Made by a program: the position numbers and the translations under genes | Source: Hyphomicrobium sp. | GTDB taxonomy: Bacteria > Pseudomonadota > Alphaproteobacteria > Rhizobiales > Hyphomicrobiaceae | NCBI GenBank assembly: GCA_016716675.1 | Contig: JADJVG010000012.1 | Location: 62,001-126,000, forward strand | Length of the DNA: 64,000 nt | Reading direction: 5' to 3' | Shown: positions 1 through 8,592 of the stretch, in pieces | Position numbering within the stretch: the stretch's first letter is position 1 | How the letters are laid out: each line of letters opens with the position of its first letter | Notes under the pieces: generated by a model | Database searches by the model: none | The model's input: the letters and a program-made list of their open reading frames with translations, nothing else | What the model was told of the DNA's origin: nothing

Positions 1-519
1 GGCACCGTCGCAGGTCATCTCTTTCAGCCAGTCGGCGCCGTCGCGGCGCGGCACAGCGATCAAGCCGTAGCGGTCTTCACCGATCTTGCGAAGGGCATTG
101 TAGGAGCGATTGATGCTCCATTCCGTTGCCCGGTGAATGGCGTTCTCGGCTTCCGTCTGGCCGGTGTGAAACGGCATGACGGGATCTGTATAGTAGTGGC
201 TCAACACGCCAGCGGCATAAGCGGCGTCGGCCCAGTTGCCGGCGCGCAAAGCCTCTACCGTCGTGCCGTACCATTCTTCGACTTTTTCCGGCGCGCCGCC
301 CCAATAGCTTTCGCCGACGTGCAGCACGTGGTTTTTGAAATCCTTGAAAGTCTTGTCGGGTGCTTTCGAGCCTTCGAGGAATTTCTCGACGTGCTTGAGA
401 AAGACGCGCCGCCAAGTTTCCGCGTCGGCCCGCTGCATGTGATTGAGCGCGTCGAGTGCCAGCTTATGGTGGGTGCCGTTGGCGTGGGCGGCGTAGACGA
501 TGCGAAAGAGGGCCGACAT
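1..519 (-). CDS. Zinc-dependent phospholipase C-like protein, partial (C-terminus beyond window edge)
   Basis: The frame is open from an ATG at 519 to the window edge, 173 codons, so only the N-terminal part is present. The protein has scattered His residues near the N-terminus (AHANGTHH around residues 11-18) and a second His/Asp cluster SHYYTDPVMPFH followed by ENAIH, around residues 110-135. This is the arrangement of zinc ligands in the zinc-dependent phospholipase C / S1-P1 nuclease fold. Bacterial proteins with this N-terminal domain often carry a helix-hairpin-helix C-terminal domain, which cannot be seen here. No signal peptide is visible, so a cytoplasmic location is likely. The family call rests on motif resemblance; the substrate is unknown. 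Confidence 0.65.
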   Translation of the reverse strand, partial: MSALFRIVYAAHANGTHHKLALDALNHMQRADAETWRRVFLKHVEKFLEGSKAPDKTFKDFKNHVLHVGESYWGGAPEKVEEWYGTTVEALRAGNWADAAYAAGVLSHYYTDPVMPFHTGQTEAENAIHRATEWSINRSYNALRKIGEDRYGLIAVPRRDGADWLKEMTCDGA

Positions 520-647
520 GGAAAGCCTCGCGAAGACGGAATCTGAGCGCGAGTTTTATGCGAGTCGGCGGACCAAGCCGCGCGCCGATCGGCGGCGAAG
601 GTGATTCGCTAACGGTTTTCGACGGTTGGCAGCGAGAACCGATATGC

Positions 648-1442
648 TCAGCTGCGCCGCGTGAGGACGACTGCCAGCCGCGCGCCGGTGAAATCAATGA
701 TATCGGCCTGGACGCCGCGATCTTGCGCCAGCCGAAGCGCCAGGCTGGTGCGCTTTGCCAGGCGAATGATGTTCGGCGCGGCGGCTGTACCGGTATCGCC
801 GTCGAGCAGCCGCGTCAGCGCGTCGCCCGCGATGCCGAGCGCGCGGCCGACAGACAGCGCCTCATCGTGGGCGATGTGGTGGGCGGCTTCCATGTAGCCC
901 ATCAGCGCGGCGGCGGTGTGTGCGCTGCCGAGCGGGCCGGTGCAGTCGACGCGGCCGAGATGCGCGAGGATCGGCACAACCTGATCGACCGAAGTTGGAA
1001 ACCCGCCGAGGAGCAGCGCCGCATGCCCACCTTCGACATCGCCAGCCATATTGCCGGTATTGCCAACGAAGGCTGCATCCAAAATCGCGACACCGCGCAT
1101 TCCGATGACGCCGAGGAGCGCCTGCGATTCCCGTGGCGGGCGGACGCCGAAATCGACGAGGATCGCGCCGGGGTTCATTTCCGCGCCAAGTCCCAGGCGC
1201 TGTGGTGTGCCGATCAACAGCTCGCGGAAGGTCGTGGTGTCGTCAATGAAGGACAGCACGATTTCACAATCGAAGCCGATGTCGGTCGGCGTTGCGGCGG
1301 CTTCGATGTTCTTCGGCAGTTTGCCGTGATGGGCCGCATCGATTTGATAGAGCAGGACGCGCTGTCCGCACGCCGCCAAGCGTTCGGCGACCGGACGGGC
1401 GGCGCTGTCGGATGCGATGATGCCAATGGGACGATTGTTCAT
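648..1442 (-). CDS. Degenerate 3-hydroxyisobutyrate / 6-phosphogluconate dehydrogenase-like protein
   Basis: A protein of 264 residues if it starts at MNNRPIGI; a longer upstream start adds 16 residues that look non-native. It has the two-domain layout of the beta-hydroxyacid dehydrogenase family: an N-terminal Rossmann-like segment, a central strand-rich segment (VGNTGNMAGDVEGG, LLGGFPTSVDQVVP) and a helical C-terminal domain. The N-terminal glycine motif GxGxMG is replaced by ASDSAARPVAE. The usual catalytic Lys/Asn helix reads GSAHTAAALMGYMEAA, so the family Lys is not seen. It is probably a divergent or non-catalytic member. It is transcribed in the same direction as the neighbouring autotransporter, about 165 bases downstream of it. 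Confidence 0.65.
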   Translation of the reverse strand: MNNRPIGIIASDSAARPVAERLAACGQRVLLYQIDAAHHGKLPKNIEAAATPTDIGFDCEIVLSFIDDTTTFRELLIGTPQRLGLGAEMNPGAILVDFGVRPPRESQALLGVIGMRGVAILDAAFVGNTGNMAGDVEGGHAALLLGGFPTSVDQVVPILAHLGRVDCTGPLGSAHTAAALMGYMEAAHHIAHDEALSVGRALGIAGDALTRLLDGDTGTAAAPNIIRLAKRTSLALRLAQDRGVQADIIDFTGARLAVVLTRRS

Positions 1443-1563
1443 GCTGTACTCGCGCCAGCTTGCCCTTGATCGGGCAGAGGCGCCGGACAATAGAATGCAA
1501 TGATGGCGCTGTCACGCTACTGTCACGCAGTTGAGGCGTATGCATTTCGCAACTGCGATGAAA

Positions 1564-1595
1564 CCGGTGCGCGGGTCTGCGTGCCCGCGCACCGG
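1564..1595 (-). terminator. Intrinsic terminator downstream of the autotransporter gene
   Basis: A perfect 12-base-pair inverted repeat (1564-1575 with 1584-1595) with an 8-base loop. On the minus strand it follows the autotransporter stop at 1608 by about 12 bases and is followed by three T. The stem is very GC-rich; the short U tract lowers certainty. Confidence 0.6.
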
Positions 1596-1607
1596 CTGAC
1601 CGGCCGG

Positions 1608-4600
1608 CTAGTTCAGCGGAATGCTGAGCCAGAGTTGTCCTCCCCAAGCATCGAGGTCGCTGCTGCCAAGGCCGTCGTACGAGATCGTGGCGCGTGCCGA
1701 GCTGCCGTCAGTCGCGCGGACCATGAGGCCGGCTTCCGTCTTCACCCGGAACTCGTCAGTGCTGGCGATCAGCCCGCCAATGTTGGCGGTTTCGTCTTTG
1801 TCGAAGTCCCACATGCCGGTGAACGAAACGTGCGGCTCGACGATGGTGCCGTCGTTCATTTGGATGGCGTAGCCGAACTCGGGACCGAACGTCATGCGGC
1901 CGATGTGGACAGACTGCTCGCCGATCGTGGCGCCGAGGCTATCGACGTAGGCGTTCTGCGTTTCTTCGACATAGATCACGCCGACGCTTGGCGAAATCCG
2001 CAGGCCGTCGATGAACCAGTTGCCGGTCAGATTGGCTTTGGCCAGCCAGCGGTCGGTTTCAAACGAGTCCTTGTAGGTGCCGAACGGACTGACGTCGTTA
2101 TCGGACTGGCCCCACGCGGCGCGTGCGTCGAACACGATCGCGTCGGAGAGTTTCATGCTCACGTAGGGTCCGGCCATCCAGCCGGTGCCGCTGACGTCGG
2201 TGCTGAGCACTGACGACTTGTCGTCCATCTAGTCGAACTGGACGAGCGCACCGACCAGGATCCACGAATTGACGAGGTAATCGGCGCCAACATAGAGGAT
2301 ACCGAACGAGCCGGAGCGATCGCCGTTGCCGAGATCGTCTTCCCATTTCTGGAAGTGGCCTTCGACCCAGACATCGACGCCGGGTACTTGCGCGAACGAT
2401 GGCGACACGTAGGTCTCATCGCGTCCCGAAGCGCCAAGGCTCATACGTCCGTCTTGGCGCCCATCCTGGCGAGATGCCGCGAGTTTGCTGTTTGCGGCAG
2501 CGGCGTTGGCTTGCGCCATTTGGCTCAGGCTGGTTGCGAACGAGAAGCGGGCGTTGCCGTTTTCGGCGCTGCCGCCGAGCTTCATCGGCCCGTCATCCTT
2601 GAGGCTGCCCGTCGGCTGTTGCGGCCGATCGAACCTGCGTTGCAGGCGCGCGCGGTCTGGGTCGTTGGAGGCGAGCAGGTCAACGCGTTTGTTGATGAAG
2701 TTGCGGATGGCGTGGCGCGTCTTGTCGGGATCGCACTTGATGGTGGCATTGGCGCTGGCCGTTGCGGTTTGCTCGCCGAACGTGCCAGTGACGGTCGCGA
2801 CGTTGGTCACCGAACAGGTCGTGAGGTCTTGCGTGGTGATCACGTAGCTGCCGGTGCAGGTCATCGATTCAGCCGGTGCCAGCGTGGTCTTGGGGCAGAC
2901 GACAGAAGCGATCTTGTCGTCCGTCACAGAAACGTTGGTCAATGGCTGGTTGCCTGCGTTCGTGGCGACGTAGCTGTAATTGATCGTCTGGCCGAGCGTT
3001 TGATAGACCTCGACGTTCGGCGTCTTGGTCAAGGTCAGTTGACCGACCGTCTTGGTGTTCACGAACGTGCACCTGACGCTCTTGCCGGCTTCCAGGTTGA
3101 TCTTAACCGTCGACGTGGTGCCGTCGCGCGCGCCATCTCCGACGCAGGTTGCAGACGTGAGCTTCCAGCCAGCGGGTACGATTTCGGAAACCGAATAGGT
3201 ACCAGGTTCGAGGTCGGATACGGTTTGAGACGCCGGATTCGACACGGTCGTGTTCAGCGGGCCAACGCTGAAAGTTGGCTGGGGTTCCGGCCTCGTCGTC
3301 GTGAAACTGAACGAGCCTGTGCCGAGTTCGGTCTTCTTCTCGATCGTGATGCTGCCCTTTTCACGGTCCTGTTTCGTATTGACGAATGTGCAGGTGCCGG
3401 TACCGCCGGGCTGCAGCGTTACCGTGCCGGTGTTGCTGCTGGTTGGCGTGCCGCTAACGCCCGTGCCTTGGCAATCGACAGCGGTCAAGGTCCACGTTGC
3501 GTCGGGCAACGTCTCGGTGAACGTGTACGTTCCGGGCGTCAAATTGTTGCGCGTGGTGCCCGTGCTGATCGCGCCGGCACTGGCGGTTGATTCCGTGAAG
3601 CCCGTGATCGTGCTCGGCCCGGTGGCGGTGAATGGAAAATCACCGAAGCCGTTGAGCGTTTGTTTTTTGATGGTGAGACTGCCACGGACGTCGGCGGCTT
3701 TGGTGTTGACGAACGTGCAGGTGATGTTCTGTCCTGCAAGTGGAGTTAGGGTGACGCCATTTGTCGTGGTGCCGGTCGTAAGAGTGCCGCCGCCACTATC
3801 GAGCACGCAGCTTGCGCTTGTGAAGCTCCACCCCTGTTGCAAAGGCGAATTTTCGGTGAGGGTATAAGCGGTGCCAGCGGCGAGGGTGTAGGTTGCCGAC
3901 GTTTCTGTGACATCACCGGCACCTGGCGTGAGTGCTGTGATGGCGCCGAATGACGGAACGCTCGTGAAGTTGAACGGGGTCACGCCGTCGCCATTGGTTA
4001 CCGACTTCTTGAGCTTAAGCGTCGGGTTGGCTCGCTGGTTATTGAATGTGCAGCTGATGCTTTGTCCGGCGAGCGGTGTCAGCGTTACGCCATTTGTGGT
4101 GGTGCCTGTCGTCAACGTGCCTGGACCGCTGTCGAGCACGCAGCTTGCGCTTGTGAAGCTCCATCCCTGCTGCAATGGCGTGTTTTCGGTGAGGGTATAA
4201 GCAGTGCCTGCCGTGAGCGTGTATTCGGCCGACGTTGCCGTATCAGCCCCCGCACCGGGAGTGAGCGCTGTTATCGCGCCAAATGTCGGGGAACTCGTGA
4301 AATTGAACGCGGTTGTGCCGTCGCCGTTTGTCACCGACTTCTTGATTTTAAGCTTCGGGGCAACAGGCGCGGGAGTGCACGTTGCTGTATAAGAGAATGC
4401 CTTTCGATTTGCAGCATTCTCGCAATCCTGTTCGGCCGCCGAAGTTGGAGGCCCCATGTTTATCGTTACGCCGTGCGGTCCGACGGCCGCTGCAGTGTAG
4501 ACGACAGTTGCTGACTGGTTTGCGGCCAGCGGTGCGGTCATTCCAGAAGTCGATGGAGCGTTGGTCAAGCCAGATGTGAATTGCCCAGTGACGTTACCTG

Positions 4601-4888
4601 GGTTGCGGCTGAAGGTAGCGCGCAAAAGCCTGCACCTTGACCATCACTATTCGGGAGGTGGGTGACAAGGATCGATACAACGTCATTGGCGTTCAACGTA
4701 AGATTCAATGATTCATTAGTATTGTTTTCGTCGGTCGAGCAGCCTTTGCCTTGGCAAATAATGCCGGTGCCGCACGTAACGCCCTGCGCAATGGCGAAGC
4801 TTGAACTCGCCATATGTAGGAAGGCTGCAAGTATCGGCAGAAAAAAGCGGACGCGGTTCAGCCGCGAAAACGCAAACTCTAAACGCAT
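1608..4888 (-). pseudogene. Autotransporter with prealbumin-like repeat passenger, broken by a frameshift and an amber codon
   Basis: The start is the ATG at 4888 (MRLEFAF), preceded by GAGGG at good spacing and followed by a hydrophobic signal segment ending near SSSFAIA. The passenger has four SpaA/prealbumin-like modules with paired cysteines, two of them nearly identical tandem copies, then a DUF11-like module (GQTINYSYVATNAGN). A basic linker leads to a C-terminal outer-membrane barrel ending WGGQLWLSIPLN, with the terminal hydrophobic pattern of autotransporters. Two lesions break it. Around 4618-4634 the frame shifts as if one base were missing. At 2229-2231 a TAG stands between QFD and MDDKSS, where the family usually has Trp. 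Real decay, sequencing error, or a mixture are all possible. Confidence 0.8.
3687..4352 (-). repeat. Two tandem 333-bp passenger modules
   Basis: Positions 4020-4352 and 3687-4019 encode consecutive 111-residue modules that begin LKIKKSVTNGDG and LKLKKSVTNGDG. They share long identical stretches such as LQQGWSFTSASCVLDSG and TLTTGTTTNGVTLTPLAGQ. Each has two Cys that could form an internal disulfide. The similarity is also clear at DNA level, so this is a recent internal duplication and a possible site for recombination. Confidence 0.85.
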
Positions 4889-5287
4889 TACAAAAACCCT
4901 CGTACGCACACGTAACGCAACACACACAACCTGACGCACGTCCCCGGCCGGCCGCGCGCAAGCGCGGTCGTTCAAGCGGGAGCGCCGCTTGGCCGGTCGT
5001 CAGATTTTCGTTAAGTCCCCTTCGTCTTCAGGCGTGCGCCGAGCCCTGAGAATTGCTCGACTGATTGGGCGCACCGCCCTTCGCTCCCCATTCCCCGTTT
5101 CAACTTCGGAGGCCGGAGACAAACTCCGTTAACCTCGCGTCAACTATTTGCAGGCTAGCCGCTGAGGTGCCTGTGGAAAACCTGTTGATATCTATAGGTG
5201 TGGTGCAAAGGCACCTTAATTCAATGACTGGACACAACCTAAGATTGGTTTTGAACGTCATTCATGTGATATATTTGCAACGCGTTC
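4889..5287. promoter_or_regulatory. Divergent intergenic region between autotransporter and LuxR regulator
   Basis: A stretch of 399 bases shared by two divergent genes. The part next to the LuxR gene (about 5200-5290) is clearly AT-richer than its surroundings, as expected for a promoter. An inverted pair AGGTGCC (5165-5171) and GGCACCT (5210-5216) lies inside. No RNA gene was recognised. Confidence 0.4.
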
Positions 5288-5596
5288 TTGAATAAGATAA
5301 ACTACCCAGAATATTGCCTCGAATTGCATGGTTGCCGTCGCATCCGGAAATTTGAAACGGCTGCATCAATAAAAAATATCGACGGATCAGAAGCCACCTC
5401 GGGCGGGCTCACACCGCGTGAGGTTGAGTGTCTGCAGGCGCTCGCCGAAGGGCTGACAAACGACGGCATCGCCAGGCGTTTCGCGATCGCTCTGCCGACG
5501 GTCGCGATGCATCTGGTCAACGCCCGCCACAAGCTGGGCGCAACAACACGAGAGCATGCCGTCGCGATCGCCGTGCGCAAGGGCGTGATCAAATAG
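5288..5596 (+). CDS. Short LuxR-type helix-turn-helix regulator
   Basis: 102 residues from a TTG start; the frame is closed by a TGA at 5267-5269, so no much longer form exists. The C-terminal 60 residues are a complete LuxR DNA-binding domain: LTPREVECLQALAEG, the recognition region IALPTVAMHLVNARHKLG, then TREHAVAIAVRKG. The N-terminal 40 residues show no receiver or ligand domain. It could be a stand-alone single-domain regulator or a 5'-truncated remnant. It lies divergent to the autotransporter, which makes that gene a possible target. The start codon is uncertain. Confidence 0.65.
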   Translation: MNKINYPEYCLELHGCRRIRKFETAASIKNIDGSEATSGGLTPREVECLQALAEGLTNDGIARRFAIALPTVAMHLVNARHKLGATTREHAVAIAVRKGVIK

Positions 5597-5617
5597 CCGT
5601 CGTCGCCGCGGGAATGA

Positions 5618-6367
5618 TCACGCGAAGCGCAGCAACACCACATCGAACGTGGCGCGCCACGTTGCAGCGGTCGTGTCGAGCGCCACGATGTTCTTGGATT
5701 TTGCTGCCCACGGATCGTTGGCGATTTCGGGATCGCCCGCAAAGTAGATCTGGGTGATCAGTGGCACGGTGCCGTTATGGCTGGTCATCAGATGGATATG
5801 CGAGGGGCGCAGCACGCCGTCATACGCCTCGAAACCCGGCAATTTTCCAGGGATCTTGTATTTACCCGGCACCACCGTTTCGACCTCATAACGCCCCGCC
5901 GCATCGGTTCTCAGAAGTCCGCGAAATTTGAACTCCGATGGATCGAGCGCCTGCCCTGGGTTTTTGAGATCGTAGACGCCGTCCGCATCGGAATTCCAGA
6001 TGTCGATGATCACGTCGGGCACGGGCTTGCCGTCGGTATCCATGACGGTGCCCGATAATTGCAACACTTGCCCCTTGGCGCCTGCGGGAATGATTTTCGA
6101 TTTAAACGGAGCGCCGGCACGCCAGAACGGGCCGAGGATATCATTGCGCGTGGCGACCAGCGGCTGAGGCAGGGCGTGCGCCGTGGTGTCGGCAATGAGG
6201 TCGATGCCGGGCGTCGGCGCGAACGTCATGCCTGGAAGCCGCATCCTGCCGGCGTGGGCGGCTGAGGCCGCAACGGACCCGGCAAAGGCGATGCCGAGGC
6301 CGAGCAGGATGGAGCGGCGGTTTTCGAGCGTGAACGGCTTGCCGTGGTCGTGATCAGTGTCGCACAT
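5618..6367 (-). CDS. Exported intradiol ring-cleavage dioxygenase
   Basis: A protein of 249 residues from the ATG at 6367. The N-terminus has a twin-arginine-type signal, ENRRSILLGLG, followed by a small hydrophobic stretch ending ASAAHA. The body is an intradiol dioxygenase beta sandwich: LSGTVMDTDGKPVPDVIIDIW, then VYDLKN, GRYEVETVVPGKY and RPSHIHL. The two Tyr and two His of these motifs correspond to the non-haem Fe(III) ligands of protocatechuate and catechol dioxygenases. It probably cleaves a catechol-like diol outside the cytoplasm. It stands alone, with no beta-ketoadipate pathway genes near, so the substrate is unknown. It converges with the LuxR gene. Confidence 0.85.
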   Translation of the reverse strand: MCDTDHDHGKPFTLENRRSILLGLGIAFAGSVAASAAHAGRMRLPGMTFAPTPGIDLIADTTAHALPQPLVATRNDILGPFWRAGAPFKSKIIPAGAKGQVLQLSGTVMDTDGKPVPDVIIDIWNSDADGVYDLKNPGQALDPSEFKFRGLLRTDAAGRYEVETVVPGKYKIPGKLPGFEAYDGVLRPSHIHLMTSHNGTVPLITQIYFAGDPEIANDPWAAKSKNIVALDTTAATWRATFDVVLLRFA

Positions 6368-6443
6368 GCGCGGGGCTCCATGGATCGATCCGAACCACGG
6401 AGTTATGACCGGACGCGGAGCGCCCTGCCATTGGTCGCAAGTG

Positions 6444-8585
6444 CTAGCGCCCCTCGCGCCACCACGCGAGGGCAATGAGAGCGAGCAGCGCCGACAAAGC
6501 CGCAAGCCCGGTGAACATCGGCGTCAGCTTCACGCCGCGCGTCAGATAGGCTTCCCGATCCCTGAGGCCGAGCCAGCCCGAGCCGGCCATGACCTTGGCA
6601 TTCGACATCATCGAAATGCGCGGCACGTCTATGCTGGGCGCGGCGGATGCCAGTAGCCCGGTCGATTTGGTCCAGAAGACGCCGCCGCCCGTCGCGTCGG
6701 CGATCGGTTTCAACTTGTCTTCCGTCGCGGTGACCTCGCTCATTTCGCGCGGGTCTTCAACACCGGCATTGGCAACGGCTGTCAGCGTGGTCCGCGGACC
6801 AGCTGTCTCTGCTTTATAGAGGCCGGGAATTTTGACATCGACCGTCGCGCGCCAGGCGCCGGAATTGGCGGCAGTCGGCTCCAGCTTGACTTCTGAGGTC
6901 TCGCCGCCGGGGCCGAGCAATTTGACCGTGCCGACGTTGTCTAGCATGGAGCGGCGCTCGAGTGACAGCTTCAAGCCCTTCGACGTTGCGATCAGGCGTT
7001 CTTCTTCGAGGTCGGGTTCTTTCATCAGCCAGTGAGACAGGCGGCGCAGCAAATCGGTATGCGGACCGCCGCCGTCAAAGCCGCGTGCCCACAGCCAGGC
7101 GTGATCGGATGTCAGCAGCGCGATGCGGCCCGCGCCCTTGCGATCGAGAATGAGCAGCGGCTTATCCTCGGCGCCGCTCATCACGACGGTTCCGTGTTCA
7201 GCGCGCACTTCGGCCTGCCGGAACCAGCGGCCCCAGGTCGGCTCGGCGCTTGCGTCGGCAAGCTGCGGCGAGATTGATCCCGGCAGCCGCATAGTGACCG
7301 GGTGCTTGGCGCCCTCAGCGGTGATCTTGGCGCGGAACGGCGTCTCGATCACGCGGCCCGTGGGTGAGGCCGGAAGGACTGATCCAAGCGGCGTTTTAAA
7401 GATCGAGAAATTACCGGCGTAATCGTCGCCAGCCGCGATCAGCACCGCGCCGCCGTGACGTTCGACATAGCGCGCGATGTTCTCATAATACAGGAGCTGC
7501 AGAATGCCCTTGTGCTGGTAGCGGTCGAAGATGATCAGATCGAAATCATTGATCTTGTCGACGAACAGCTCGCGGGTCGGGAAGGCGATCAGCGACAGTT
7601 CATTGATCGGCGTGCCGTCCTGCTTTTCCGGCGGGCGCAAAATCGTGAAGTGGACGAGATCGACGGCGGCATCGGATTTCAGAAGGTTGCGCCAGGTGCG
7701 CTCGCCCGCATGCGGCTCGCCGGAGACCAGCAAGACGCGCAAGTTTTCACGCACGCCTTCGGCGGCCACCACCACGCGGTTGTTGGCGGGCGTTAATTCC
7801 CCTGGCGTCGGGTCGAGTTCGATTTCGACGATATTTGTGCCCGTGTGCGGGAAGGCCATCGCGACCTTGTTGGTGCGGCCAATCTCCGTGCGGATGATTT
7901 CGTCCGGCTTTCCTTCACGGCGCACTTTCAAAGTGACGGGTGCCGATTGCGCCGGGGCTTTGCCCGTCTCGCGGACCGCCAGCTGAACGACGCGATCTTC
8001 GCCGACGAGGCCATACTTGGGCGCTTCGATGATCTCGATGCGCCGGTCAAACTCGCCTTTGGCACCGGTCAGCAGCGTATGGATGGGCGCATTGAAGCCG
8101 AGGCTCTGCGCCGACTTCGGCACGTCATGCACTTGGCCGTCAGTGACGAAGAGCACGCCCGCGATGCGGTCGGGCGCTGTGTCGGTCAACGCGGCGTTGA
8201 GATCAGCGAACAGGTTGGTGCCCGCCGCGGCCGTGTCGCTCGGCCGGGCGCCGCTGACCCATTTGATCTGCAGGTTCTTGATTTTTGCGAACTTGGTTTC
8301 GAGATCGGCCTTGATCGCCGCCGTCTGCTCCGGTCGGCCGGCGAGTTGCTGGCTTGTCGATTCATCGAGGACGACAATCGCGACGTTGGCGAGGCTCTCG
8401 CGCTCTTCTTCACGTAGCGTTGGATTGAACAGCGCCGCCAGCATTGCGGCAAGCGCCGCCAGCCGCAACCATGCGCCGCGTGACCGGCGCAATAGCAAAA
8501 CGGCGACGAGCACGACGGCGGCCGCGACCAGTGCCCATAGAATGGGGCCGGGCAGCAGGGGCGCGAAATCGATGGACCAATTCAT
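6444..8585 (-). CDS. Membrane-anchored protein of the MoxR/DUF58/DUF4159 cluster
   Basis: A protein of 713 residues. The ATG at 8585 is preferred because it follows the upstream stop by 7 bases and has GAGG five bases ahead. Two N-terminal membrane segments (about residues 10-55) lead to a von Willebrand-like segment (ANVAIVVLDEST, VLFVTDGQVHDVP). A glutamine-amidotransferase-like region follows, and one C-terminal membrane helix (TGLAALSALLALIALAWW). It is the last gene of a tightly packed minus-strand cluster. Such clusters are thought to assemble or activate envelope or metal-containing proteins with the MoxR ATPase as chaperone; the target here is unknown. Confidence 0.75.
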   Translation of the reverse strand: MNWSIDFAPLLPGPILWALVAAAVVLVAVLLLRRSRGAWLRLAALAAMLAALFNPTLREEERESLANVAIVVLDESTSQQLAGRPEQTAAIKADLETKFAKIKNLQIKWVSGARPSDTAAAGTNLFADLNAALTDTAPDRIAGVLFVTDGQVHDVPKSAQSLGFNAPIHTLLTGAKGEFDRRIEIIEAPKYGLVGEDRVVQLAVRETGKAPAQSAPVTLKVRREGKPDEIIRTEIGRTNKVAMAFPHTGTNIVEIELDPTPGELTPANNRVVVAAEGVRENLRVLLVSGEPHAGERTWRNLLKSDAAVDLVHFTILRPPEKQDGTPINELSLIAFPTRELFVDKINDFDLIIFDRYQHKGILQLLYYENIARYVERHGGAVLIAAGDDYAGNFSIFKTPLGSVLPASPTGRVIETPFRAKITAEGAKHPVTMRLPGSISPQLADASAEPTWGRWFRQAEVRAEHGTVVMSGAEDKPLLILDRKGAGRIALLTSDHAWLWARGFDGGGPHTDLLRRLSHWLMKEPDLEEERLIATSKGLKLSLERRSMLDNVGTVKLLGPGGETSEVKLEPTAANSGAWRATVDVKIPGLYKAETAGPRTTLTAVANAGVEDPREMSEVTATEDKLKPIADATGGGVFWTKSTGLLASAAPSIDVPRISMMSNAKVMAGSGWLGLRDREAYLTRGVKLTPMFTGLAALSALLALIALAWWREGR

Positions 8586-8592
8586 GGGCGCC

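Noticed and set aside
456..1469. Long plus-strand open frame
   Set aside because: It is antisense to the dehydrogenase-like gene; its composition is that of a shadow frame in GC-rich DNA and it has no recognisable domain.
2355..3590. 411-codon plus-strand open frame
   Set aside because: It lies opposite the autotransporter passenger and has Arg/Gly/Val-rich shadow composition.
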